DNA of 17,426 nucleotides from Betaproteobacteria bacterium (GTDB lineage Bacteria > Pseudomonadota > Gammaproteobacteria > Burkholderiales > Usitatibacteraceae), in NCBI GenBank assembly GCA_012274175.1, contig JAAOZZ010000047.1:1-17426 (forward strand), read 5' to 3'. The translations under genes and the position numbers were made by a program. A model generated the notes under the pieces. That model made no database searches, was not told where the DNA came from, and saw only the letters and a list, made by a program, of their open reading frames with translations. Shown here one piece after another: positions 6,990 to 14,551 of this stretch. Each line of letters begins with the position of its first letter. Position 1 is the stretch's first letter.

Positions 6990-8785
6990 GCGTCGCCGCA
7001 CCGGACGCCCCCGCCCAGGAATCGCGAAAGAGCAGCCTCGCCACCCTCAAGGGGCTGTTGCCCTTCCTCGCGCCCTACAAGCGCCAGTTCGCGATGGCGG
7101 GCGTGGCCCTCGTGGTCGCCGCGGGGGCCACGCTCGCGATCCCCTACGCCTTCAAGCAGATGATCGACCTGGGGTTCGGAGCGGCGGGCTCGAAGAGCAT
7201 CGAGCACGTCGACCTCTACTTCCTCGCGCTCTTCGCGGTCGCGTGCGTGCTGGGTGTCGCCACGGCCGCGCGCTTCTACACGGTGTCGTGGCTGGGCGAG
7301 CGCGTCACGGCCGATATCCGCAACGCCGTGTACAAGCACGTCGTCACCCAAAGCCCGCAGTTCTTCGAGATCACCCGCAGCGGCGAGGTGCTCTCGCGCC
7401 TGACCACGGACACCACGCTGATCCAGGCGGTGGTGGGCACCAGCATCTCCATGGCGCTCCGGAACGTGCTGCTCTTCGCTGGCGGCCTCGCCATGATGTT
7501 CGTGACGAGCGTCAAGCTCTCGGCGATCATCATCGTGCTGCTGGCCGCGGTCGTGCTGCCGATCATCATGTTCGGCCGGCGCGTGCGCAAGCTCTCCCGC
7601 GCCTCCCAGGACCGCGTGGCCGACGCCTCCGCCATGGCGGGCGAGATCCTGAACGCGATGCCGACGGTGCAGGCCTTCACCCACGAGCGCATCGAGGCCG
7701 AGCGCTTCGCGGTGTCCGTGGAGAGTGCCTTCGGGACTGCGGTGCGCCGCATCCGGGCCCGCGCGCTCCTCACGCTCGTCGCGATCCTCCTCGTGTTCGG
7801 CTCGATCGTGTTCGTGCTGTGGCTGGGGGCACACGCGGTGATTCAGGGCACCATGACCGGCGGCGAGCTGGGGCAGTTCATCCTCTACTCGGTGTTCGTG
7901 GCCGGAGCCGTGGGAGCGCTCTCGGAAGTGCTGGGCGAGGCGCAGCGCGCCGCGGGCGCCACGGAGCGGCTGATGGAGCTGATGTCGGTGCGCTCGCCGA
8001 TCCAGTCCCCCGAGCACCCGGTCGCCCTGCCGCCGCGAACGAAGAGCGGCGCGGCGCTGGAGCTGCGTGACGTCACCTTCCACTATCCGTCGCGGCCCCT
8101 GGCGCCGTCGCTCTTCCAGGTCTCGCTCGCGGTCGAGCCGGGAGAGACCGTCGCGGTCGTGGGACCGTCCGGCGCGGGCAAGACCACGCTCTTCCAGCTG
8201 CTGCTGCGCTTCTACGATCCGCAGTCGGGAACGATTGCCCTGGACGGCGTCGAGGTCCGCTCCCTCGACCTCGACGCCCTGCGCGACGCGATCGGGATCG
8301 TGCCCCAGGACACCGTGATCTTCGCCGCGAGCGCGATGGAGAACATCCGCTACGGGCGCGCGAACGCCACCGACGAGGAGATCGTCGCCGTCGCGAAGAT
8401 GGCCGCGGCCCACGAGTTCATCGAGAAGCTGCCCGAGGGCTACCGGTCATTCCTGGGCGAGCGGGGCGTGCGGCTTTCGGGCGGGCAGCGGCAGCGGATC
8501 GCCATCGCGCGGGCGCTACTGAAGAATCCGCCGCTGCTGCTGCTGGACGAGGCGACGAGCGCGCTCGACGCGGAATCGGAGCGCCTCGTGCAGGGCGCGC
8601 TGGAGGCGGCCATGGCCGGGCGCACCACGCTCGTGATCGCCCATCGGCTGGCGACGGTGCAGCGCGCCGACCGCATCATCGTGCTGGACGAGGGGCGCAT
8701 CGTGGAGACCGGCACGCACGGGGCGCTCGTGGCGCAAGGCGGCATCTACGCCAACCTCGCCGCGCTGCAGTTCCACGCGGCGTAA
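6986..8785 (+). CDS. MsbA-like ABC exporter, fused membrane and ATPase domains
   Basis: This is a 599-residue half-transporter expected to work as a homodimer in the inner membrane. A six-helix exporter domain covers about residues 25-320, with helices near 35-55, 77-95, 150-172, 175-192, 262-280 and 295-312. The nucleotide-binding domain begins at about 355. It has Walker A GPSGAGKT (393-400), Q-loop in VPQDTV, signature LSGGQ (497-501), Walker B LLLLDE ending at 521-522, D-loop SALD, and the switch histidine in VIAHRL. It resembles the MsbA-related family common in proteobacteria rather than true MsbA. The cargo is unknown. It is translationally coupled to the hydroxyacid oxidase (ATGA) and has no Shine-Dalgarno of its own. 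Its stop is 3 bases from the convergent lipoprotein stop. Confidence 0.93.
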   Translation: MSVAAPDAPAQESRKSSLATLKGLLPFLAPYKRQFAMAGVALVVAAGATLAIPYAFKQMIDLGFGAAGSKSIEHVDLYFLALFAVACVLGVATAARFYTVSWLGERVTADIRNAVYKHVVTQSPQFFEITRSGEVLSRLTTDTTLIQAVVGTSISMALRNVLLFAGGLAMMFVTSVKLSAIIIVLLAAVVLPIIMFGRRVRKLSRASQDRVADASAMAGEILNAMPTVQAFTHERIEAERFAVSVESAFGTAVRRIRARALLTLVAILLVFGSIVFVLWLGAHAVIQGTMTGGELGQFILYSVFVAGAVGALSEVLGEAQRAAGATERLMELMSVRSPIQSPEHPVALPPRTKSGAALELRDVTFHYPSRPLAPSLFQVSLAVEPGETVAVVGPSGAGKTTLFQLLLRFYDPQSGTIALDGVEVRSLDLDALRDAIGIVPQDTVIFAASAMENIRYGRANATDEEIVAVAKMAAAHEFIEKLPEGYRSFLGERGVRLSGGQRQRIAIARALLKNPPLLLLDEATSALDAESERLVQGALEAAMAGRTTLVIAHRLATVQRADRIIVLDEGRIVETGTHGALVAQGGIYANLAALQFHAA

Positions 8786-8788
8786 AGC

Positions 8789-8986
8789 TCAGCGCGCCGT
8801 CCCGTACTCCGAGTCCACGCGCTCGAGGCAGCGCTTGCGTTCCTTGTCGTCGATGATCTGCAGGCACTGGGCGTGCTCCCACTCGCGCGCCGACGCGTCC
8901 TTCTGGGAGACGGAGCTCGCGCAGCCGGGCAGGGCCCACGGGGCCACGACGGCGAGCAGTGTGGGGAAGAGCAAGGAAAGCTTCAC
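8789..8986 (-). CDS. Small putative lipoprotein (65 aa), GTG start
   Basis: I do not recognise a family. From a GTG at 8986 the product is 65 residues. A hydrophobic signal segment (VKLSLLFPTLLAVVAPWALP) ends in LPGC with the lipid-bearing Cys22, so a membrane-anchored lipoprotein is likely. The -2 Pro is unusual in a lipobox. The mature part is about 44 residues, highly charged, with two cysteines (C41 and C53) 12 apart in a helical-looking segment (HAQCLQIIDDKERKRCLERV) that could form a disulfide-linked hairpin. GGGAG lies 9 bases upstream of the GTG. No in-frame ATG exists upstream near the start. The gene is divergent from the secreted metalloprotease (81-base gap), so shared regulation is possible. 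Confidence 0.7.
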   Translation of the reverse strand: MKLSLLFPTLLAVVAPWALPGCASSVSQKDASAREWEHAQCLQIIDDKERKRCLERVDSEYGTAR

Positions 8987-9067
8987 GACAGGCTTCTCCC
9001 GCGTTGCGACGATCCCGATTATGTCATGGGGATATTGGCGATAATGCCGCGAAGGGGGGGTGCGCAC
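8987..9067. promoter_or_regulatory. Divergent promoter region of lipoprotein and metalloprotease genes
   Basis: This AT-richer 81-base gap contains -10-like boxes in both directions: GATAAT at 9040-9045 on the plus strand and CATAAT (reverse complement of 9018-9023) on the minus strand. No convincing -35 boxes are present. A strong purine-rich ribosome site AAGGGGGGG at 9052-9060, with seven G in a row, precedes the metalloprotease ATG by 7 bases. Confidence 0.4.
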
Positions 9068-10138
9068 ATGAATCTCGGGCGGCTTGGCGCAATGCTTCTG
9101 CCGGCTTTGCTGGCCGGCGCTTCGCCTCACGCATTGGCCGCGAAGGACGCTCCGGCGTGCGATCGCGCGCAGCCGGAATGCGCGTTGAGCCTGATGCGCG
9201 TGCATCCCGTGAAGACCCTCGCGTTCTGGAAGGATGCGCTCGCCCATCCCCTGGCCGAGCGCGTCGTGATCGAATCGCCCGAGCTGGTGGATTTCCTCAC
9301 CCTGGATACCATCGCGCAGGCCATCCCGACGCGCCCCCGGCCCGCTTCGCCCTCGCCGGGGCTCGTGGCGGACGTGCGATCCGCCATCGCGGAGATGCCG
9401 GCCGAAGTGCAGCGCCTGCTGGAAAGAAAGCTCCTCGGGATCCGCTTCGTCGAGGACCTGGGCGGTACCGGCTTCACCGACTGGGTGTACGACGAGCGTG
9501 GCCGGCCGGGGGGCGCCTTCATTGTGCTCGACCCCTCGGTGCTCGCGCGGCGCAAGGCGAACGAGTGGGCCACGTGGAAGGAGCGCTCGCCGTTCCGGGA
9601 CGATGGCGCCGATCGCCTGGATGCGACGATCGAAACCGGCGCCCGCGACGACCGCATGCACGCGATCCAGTACATCCTCCTGCACGAGTTCGGACATGTG
9701 CTCTCCGTGGGAGAGCATTTCCACCCAAGCTGGAGCATCCCGCCGTCGCAGGTCGGCCCGACCGGCGCCTTTCCGTTCTTCGAGCTGTCGTGGAAAGTGT
9801 CTTCCGAGGGGCGCTACGTGAGCCGGTTCGATGGGCAATTTCCCGAGCGCTCGCGCGTCGTGTATTACTTCGGCCCGAAGCTCGACGGGCGCGAGATGGC
9901 GGCCACCTATGGGCACCTGGAACGCACCAATTTTCCCACGCTGTACGCGGCGACCCATCCCGGCGACGACTTCGCCGAGAGCTTCGCGAACTACGTCCAC
10001 ACGGTGCGGATGGGAAGGCCGTTCGAGATCCGGCTGCTCCACGAGGGACGAGCGGTCAAGGTGTACGGACCCTGCTGGAGCGAGGAGCGCTGTGAGGCCA
10101 AGCGCGCCATCCTCGAGAAGATGCTGCAAGGGCCGTAG
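9068..10138 (+). CDS. Secreted zinc metalloprotease-like protein (HExxH), family not recognised
   Basis: The 356-residue product has a Sec signal peptide (MNLGRLGAMLLPALLAGASPHALA, likely cut after ALA at 22-24 or 23-25), so it acts in the periplasm or outside. HEFGH at 206-210 is a zinc-metalloprotease motif with catalytic E207. A downstream DFAESFANY (301-309) offers E304 as the third zinc ligand, as in gluzincin-type enzymes. Cys31 and Cys38, and Cys336 and Cys342 near the C-terminus, could form disulfides, which fits an exported protein. I do not know a named family with this layout, and the substrate is unknown. The start at 9068 is supported by AAGGGGGGG and by the signal peptide. It is divergent from the small lipoprotein and convergent with nhaA, so it is likely transcribed alone. 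Confidence 0.75.
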   Translation: MNLGRLGAMLLPALLAGASPHALAAKDAPACDRAQPECALSLMRVHPVKTLAFWKDALAHPLAERVVIESPELVDFLTLDTIAQAIPTRPRPASPSPGLVADVRSAIAEMPAEVQRLLERKLLGIRFVEDLGGTGFTDWVYDERGRPGGAFIVLDPSVLARRKANEWATWKERSPFRDDGADRLDATIETGARDDRMHAIQYILLHEFGHVLSVGEHFHPSWSIPPSQVGPTGAFPFFELSWKVSSEGRYVSRFDGQFPERSRVVYYFGPKLDGREMAATYGHLERTNFPTLYAATHPGDDFAESFANYVHTVRMGRPFEIRLLHEGRAVKVYGPCWSEERCEAKRAILEKMLQGP

Positions 10139-10161
10139 GCCAGGGGCGTCGAGACTCGGGA

Positions 10162-11535
10162 CTATTCCGAAAGCGGCTCGCCGCCGCGATCGTGGAGCGG
10201 GCCCGCGACGAAGAGCCACGCGGCCCCCGCCAACGCGGAGGAGGCCGAGCCCAGCAGGATTCCCAGCTTCGCCTGCTCGATCATCGCCGGATCGCCGAAC
10301 GCGAGCTGCGCGATGAAGAGCGACATCGTGAACCCGATGCCGGCGAGCCACGCGGCTCCCAGCAGGTGCTTCCAGCCCACGCCCGAGGGCAGCCGCGCGA
10401 AGCCGAAACGCACCGCGAGCGCGCTGAAGATGGCGATCCCGGAGAACTTGCCCAACACGAGGCCCGCCATCACGCCGAGGGTCACGCCGCTCGCCAGCGC
10501 TTCGCTCCAGCGGATGTGGCCCAGGTCGATCCCCGCGTTGGCCATCGCGAAGATCGGGATGACCAGGAAGGTGACCCAGGGCGTGAGGGCGTGCTCCATG
10601 CGCTGCAGCGGGCTTTGCACGGCGGCGGCCGATCGCTCCACGGCTTCGGCGATCGCGGCCATGTCGTCGTTGCGCAGCGGGTCGTCCACGGTGGCCGCGT
10701 CGTCGCGGTCGGCGCGCAGCGCCCCGTGGAGCTCCTCGATGCGCCGGTCGAATTGCGCCGGAGTGCGGGCGGGCCGCGCGGGGATCACGACGGCGAGGAG
10801 GATGCCCGCCAGGGTGGCGTGGATGCCCGAGAGCAGCACGGCATACCACAGGACCGCGCCCCCCAGGACGTAGGGAAGCGGATTGCGGACCCCGCCGCGA
10901 TTCATCACCAGCAGGACGATGAACGCGACCGTCGCGGCGCCGAACGCGCGCGCATCGATGCTGCTCGTGTAGAACACCGCGATCACCAGGACCGCGCCCA
11001 GGTCGTCGGCGATCGCGAGCGCGGTGAGGAAAATGACGAGGTTGCGCGGTATGCGCCTGCCGAGCAGGACCAGGACGCCCACGGCGAATGCGATGTCGGT
11101 GGCCATCGGCACGCCCCAGCCGCGTGCGGCCGGCGTGCCGGCATTGAATGCCGTGTAGAGCAGCGCCGGGACGACCATCCCGCCGATCGCGGCCACCACC
11201 GGCAGCGCGGCGTTGCGCAGGGAAGAGAGCTCTCCCACCAGGATCTCGCGCTTCAACTCGAGGCCCACGACCAGGAAGAAGAGCGCCATCAGCGCGTCGT
11301 TCACCCACTCGTGCCAGGTGAGCGAGAGGGTGAAGCCTTCGCCCGCCGAGAGCGTGAGCTTGCGCTCCCAGAAATGGTGGATCGCATCCTGCCCCACGAT
11401 CGCGGCCAATGCCAGCGCGACGATGGTAGTGGCGATCAACACAATGCCGCCCGCCGTCGTGCGGCGCAGGAACTGCTCGAAGGGCGAGAGCACGCGGCCG
11501 AAGAGCGGCTCGAGGGGGTAGGGGCGGCTTTCCAT
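10162..11535 (-). CDS. nhaA: Na+/H+ antiporter NhaA
   Basis: This inner-membrane protein exchanges sodium (or lithium) for protons and helps in pH and salt homeostasis. The 457 residues carry the NhaA hallmarks: GLELKREI at 91-98, ATDIAFA with D147 (E. coli D133), the ion-binding pair ADDLG with D177-D178 (D163-D164), and K363 in LGKFSG (K300). It is longer than E. coli NhaA (388) because of N- and C-terminal extensions and a charged loop at about 262-310, seen in several proteobacterial NhaA. It is the last gene of a long leftward run, 32 bases after the membrane protein gene. A CATACT box on the minus strand in that gap might give it its own promoter. No clear Shine-Dalgarno is visible. Confidence 0.95.
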   Translation of the reverse strand: MESRPYPLEPLFGRVLSPFEQFLRRTTAGGIVLIATTIVALALAAIVGQDAIHHFWERKLTLSAGEGFTLSLTWHEWVNDALMALFFLVVGLELKREILVGELSSLRNAALPVVAAIGGMVVPALLYTAFNAGTPAARGWGVPMATDIAFAVGVLVLLGRRIPRNLVIFLTALAIADDLGAVLVIAVFYTSSIDARAFGAATVAFIVLLVMNRGGVRNPLPYVLGGAVLWYAVLLSGIHATLAGILLAVVIPARPARTPAQFDRRIEELHGALRADRDDAATVDDPLRNDDMAAIAEAVERSAAAVQSPLQRMEHALTPWVTFLVIPIFAMANAGIDLGHIRWSEALASGVTLGVMAGLVLGKFSGIAIFSALAVRFGFARLPSGVGWKHLLGAAWLAGIGFTMSLFIAQLAFGDPAMIEQAKLGILLGSASSALAGAAWLFVAGPLHDRGGEPLSE

Positions 11536-11567
11536 GGTCGCGCCCAGTATGCAGAGGTCGCGGCCGT

Positions 11568-12896
11568 TCAGGAGGCCATCGGCAGCAGCGGATTGAGCGC
11601 CCAGAGATAGAGCACGGCGAGCGGGGCGAAGAAGGCGCAGAAGCGCAGGTTGCGTCCCAGCACGAGCTCCCTCTGGCTCACGCCGAAGACCGTGGCCGCG
11701 TACATGACCGGCACCACGAAGCTGGAAAGCGCCACGCACAGCATCCAGCCCAGCAGGACGCTGCCGATGACGACGCTGCCGTGAAGCTTCGCGATGGAGG
11801 TGAGCAGCGGCAGCAGGCAGCTCGCCGAGACGATCGGGTGCAGCCCCAGCAGCGACGATCCCAGCATCAGCAGCGGAGGAAGCGAGATCAGGGCGAGGAT
11901 CGGCCAGGCGTCCGCGCCGTGGGGAATGGAGACGATCCCGCGCACGAGGAGCTCGTTGAACACTTCGCCCAGGACCAGGGCCGCGCCCACGACGAGCGCC
12001 TCCACCGCGATGGATTCGAGGGACACGAACCAGAGCCGCGCCAGCTTCGACGGCCCGTCCGCGACCTGGCGGCGCGCTGTCCACAGGGCGACGGGCGGAA
12101 TGCCGAGCACGACCGCCTCGAGGCTCGAAAGCCCCCAGATCCGGTTGGCGAGGATGATCGCGGCCGCGAGCACCGCGACTTCGGCGAGCGTCCTGCGCAG
12201 CGTCGAGAGCGGCGAGGGGCCGCTGCGGGCGCCGTGGAGGAAGTGGGAGAGGCCGAGTCCCAGGAGCGCCATGCCCACACCCTCGAGGATCGCCGCGCCC
12301 AGCCCCACGTCGCGCACGAACCGCGTGCACACCGCCATGGCGACGAAGAACGGGGACCACAGCACGCTCAGGCTCATGCCCTGGAGCGCGCTCTGGGCGA
12401 AGGCCCGGCGCACCTCCCGCGGCTCGTCGGGTGCCAGCAGCGGGGCCATCACCGCGAGCCCTCCCGCACCGAGGACCGACGAAAGGAGGTGCGCGCGCAG
12501 CAGCGTGGAGTCGTGCTGCTGTGCGGTGGAGAGCCCGGCGAACTGCGTGCGCATTGCACCGACCAGGGGGCTCGCCTCGAGGGCCACGCGCAGCATCTGC
12601 ATCGTGGCGAGGAAGGCGGCGAAGAGCACCGCCGATTCGATTCCGGAGAGGAACGCGTGGGACACATGGTAGTGGAGCGTGATCCCGATCGCGGCACACG
12701 AAACCGCCGCGATGACCCCGCGCTGGGAGGATCGCGCGCCCGTGAGCGCCACCAAAAAGTACAGGCTGAAGGCGGCCACGCCCGCGAACGCCGCGCCCTC
12801 CCACCCGGTGAGGAGTGCCGCCTCCTGGCAGATCCACATCGCCACCAGCGCGGCGGCCGCCGCCCGCTTCACCACCGCTGCGGGGCCCGGTGCCAT
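11568..12896 (-). CDS. Polytopic membrane protein of unknown function, possibly ion-transporter-like
   Basis: The 442-residue product is dominated by about 11-13 hydrophobic segments and should be an inner-membrane transporter or channel. I do not recognise its family. Features that recall the ion-transporter superfamily (the DctM/CitT/ArsB type of fold) are a two-half layout, an Arg-Ala-rich cytoplasmic loop then a WSPFF motif (about 217-221), and GLHPIVSAS in the second half, resembling the re-entrant GxxP hairpins of that group. There is no ATPase or soluble domain. It starts 3 bases after the NitT/TauT-type permease stop, without its own Shine-Dalgarno, so it is probably translated from the same message. 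nhaA follows after 32 bases. It might move the same solute as the ABC system or a counter-ion; both are guesses from position. Confidence 0.65.
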   Translation of the reverse strand: MAPGPAAVVKRAAAAALVAMWICQEAALLTGWEGAAFAGVAAFSLYFLVALTGARSSQRGVIAAVSCAAIGITLHYHVSHAFLSGIESAVLFAAFLATMQMLRVALEASPLVGAMRTQFAGLSTAQQHDSTLLRAHLLSSVLGAGGLAVMAPLLAPDEPREVRRAFAQSALQGMSLSVLWSPFFVAMAVCTRFVRDVGLGAAILEGVGMALLGLGLSHFLHGARSGPSPLSTLRRTLAEVAVLAAAIILANRIWGLSSLEAVVLGIPPVALWTARRQVADGPSKLARLWFVSLESIAVEALVVGAALVLGEVFNELLVRGIVSIPHGADAWPILALISLPPLLMLGSSLLGLHPIVSASCLLPLLTSIAKLHGSVVIGSVLLGWMLCVALSSFVVPVMYAATVFGVSQRELVLGRNLRFCAFFAPLAVLYLWALNPLLPMAS

Positions 12897-12899
12897 CCG

Positions 12900-13745
12900 C
12901 TAGAAGGACTCAGTGCCCCATTTGTGGGTGGTGAAGTACTGGATCAGGCGGAAGAGGCTCTCGGTGAGGAGCCCCACGATGATCACCAGCAGGATCCCCG
13001 CGAAGCCGTCGCTGATGTTCATGAAGAGGCGGCTGTTGTTGATGTACCAGCCGATGCCGCCTCCCGAGCCGGTCGCCCCGAACACGAGCTCCGCGGCCAC
13101 GACCGTGCGCCAGCCGAAGCCCCAGCCCACGCGCAACCCGGAGATCATCATGGGAAGCGCGGCCGGCAGCAGGATCTGGGTCATCATCGAGAAGCGGCCC
13201 AGCTCGTAGTTGCGGCCGAGCCTCAGGAGCGTGGGCGAGATCGTGGCGAATCCGACGGTGAGCGAGGACGCGATGGGCCAGGTCATGGCCATCACCACCA
13301 CGAAGACCAGGGAATCGCGCGAGAACCCGAACCAGAGGATCGCCATGGGCAGCAGGGCGATGGAAGGCAGCGGCTGGAAGATGCCCGTCATCACGCTCAG
13401 CACCTCGCGCATCCAGCGGTTGCTCACCGCGAGCCCCGTCACCACGATGGCGATCACGATGCTGATGGCGAAGGATTGCAGGATCACCGACAGCGTCTCC
13501 CAGATGTAGCCCCAGAGCTCGCCGCTCGCGCCGGCGCCCAGCCCCAGGCCGCGCGCGAGGCGCACCGCCACGTCGGAGAGCGGCGGGAAGAGCAGCTTGT
13601 TCACGTGCAGCAGCCGGACCGTCGCTTCCCACGCGACACAGAGCAGGACCAGCACGATCGCCTTCTTCAGCGCTCCCGCGCCGAGGAGCTGGCCCAGCAG
13701 CGCGCTGCGCCGGGACGGCGCCTCGGGGATGTCGATGGAAGTCAT
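12900..13745 (-). CDS. ABC transporter permease, NitT/TauT (SsuC/TauC) type
   Basis: This is the inner-membrane channel subunit of an uptake ABC transporter of the nitrate/sulfonate/taurine family. It has 281 residues with six predicted helices and the BPD_transp_1 EAA-like loop at about 195-222 (LLPAALPMMISGLRVGWGFG), which contacts the ATPase. Also typical of TauC/SsuC are the N-terminal LLFPPLSDV and the central LPSIALLPMAILWFG. The start codon overlaps the ATPase stop by one base (TGATG at 13743-13747), and AAGGA lies 9 bases upstream of the ATG. The substrate is not determined by the permease. Confidence 0.92.
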   Translation of the reverse strand: MTSIDIPEAPSRRSALLGQLLGAGALKKAIVLVLLCVAWEATVRLLHVNKLLFPPLSDVAVRLARGLGLGAGASGELWGYIWETLSVILQSFAISIVIAIVVTGLAVSNRWMREVLSVMTGIFQPLPSIALLPMAILWFGFSRDSLVFVVVMAMTWPIASSLTVGFATISPTLLRLGRNYELGRFSMMTQILLPAALPMMISGLRVGWGFGWRTVVAAELVFGATGSGGGIGWYINNSRLFMNISDGFAGILLVIIVGLLTESLFRLIQYFTTHKWGTESF

Positions 13746-14551
13746 CAGGAGGGATCCTTGAGGAGCTCGCGCAGCTCGTCCACGAGCTTGAGCGCCGCCC
13801 CGTCGTGGGGAGGACGGCCGACGCTGGGGTTGTCCACCAGGGCGCGCAGCCTTCCCGGTCCGCGGCTCATCACCATCACGCGGTGGCCGAGGTGCACCGC
13901 CTCGTTCACGTCGTGGGTCACGAAGGCGATGGTGACGCGCTCGGACTCGGCGGCCCAGACGCGGTTCAGCTCGAACTGCATGCGCTCGCGGTTGATCGCG
14001 TCCAGGGCGCCGAAAGGCTCGTCCATCAGCAGGATCTCCGGCTCCACGGCGAAGGCGCGCGCGATCGCGCAGCGCTGCTTCTGTCCGCCCGAAAGCGTGT
14101 TGGGGTACTGCTCGGCCTGGGGACCGAGGCCCACCAGCTCCACGTACTGCATCGAGCGGGCCTTGCATTCGGCCGAGCTGTAGCGCGGCCAGCGCCGCGC
14201 CACCGCCCACTCGATATTGCCCAGCACGGTGCGCCACGGCAGGAGCTGGCCGAAATCCTGGAACACCAGCACCCGGTTCATGGTGGGCGCCTTCACGGGC
14301 TTCCCGTGGACCCGGATCTCGCCGGAAGTCACGGGAATGAAGCCGCCGATCGCGGTGAGCAGCGTCGATTTCCCGCAGCCCGAGGGCCCCAGGATCACGA
14401 ACTTCTCGCCGCGCCGGATGGACACCGACACGTCCTGCACCGCGACCACCGTCCCGCGCCCCCGCGAGCGCGGGAAGGCGATGGAGACGCGGTCGATCTC
14501 GACCAGGTCGGAGCGCGGGTCGGACTGCACGCGGGACGGCACCGCTACCAT
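13745..14551 (-). CDS. ABC transporter ATP-binding protein, NitT/TauT (SsuB/TauB) type
   Basis: This 268-residue cytoplasmic ATPase energises the adjacent permease. It has Walker A GPSGCGKS (55-62), Q-loop FQDFGQLLPW (97-106), signature LSGGQ (153-157), Walker B ILLMDE (173-178) with GALD (181-184), and switch histidine H213 in FVTHDVNEA. The sequence around the Q-loop and the D-loop is typical of TauB/SsuB. Its start overlaps the end of the binding-protein gene by 7 bases, and GGAG lies 4 bases before the ATG. The overlap on both sides shows tight coupling of the three transporter genes. Confidence 0.94.
   Translation of the reverse strand: MVAVPSRVQSDPRSDLVEIDRVSIAFPRSRGRGTVVAVQDVSVSIRRGEKFVILGPSGCGKSTLLTAIGGFIPVTSGEIRVHGKPVKAPTMNRVLVFQDFGQLLPWRTVLGNIEWAVARRWPRYSSAECKARSMQYVELVGLGPQAEQYPNTLSGGQKQRCAIARAFAVEPEILLMDEPFGALDAINRERMQFELNRVWAAESERVTIAFVTHDVNEAVHLGHRVMVMSRGPGRLRALVDNPSVGRPPHDGAALKLVDELRELLKDPS

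Noticed and set aside
387..7001. Long open frames opposite or overlapping the confident genes, for example at 444-1349 (+), 1330-2121 (-), 3605-4576 (-), 4465-5838 (-) and 5391-7001 (-)
   Set aside because: They are by-products of GC-rich codon use: compositionally biased, rich in Arg, Ala and His, without domains, and fully covered by recognised genes on the other strand or frame.
8531..8548. CTG tandem repeat
   Set aside because: It encodes the leucines of the Walker B strand of the ABC exporter, so it is explained by protein coding.
9054..9060. Run of seven G as a possible phase-variation or slippage tract
   Set aside because: It lies in the ribosome binding site before the metalloprotease ATG; a seven-base G run is common in this GC-rich DNA and there is no sign of a frame change. 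A length change could still affect translation strength.
9701..9723. HEFGH followed by GEHFH read as a metzincin HExxHxxGxxH zinc site
   Set aside because: The spacing is wrong: the next histidine is 12 residues from the first, not 11, and Gly is not at the expected place. A distant Glu ligand (E304) fits better.
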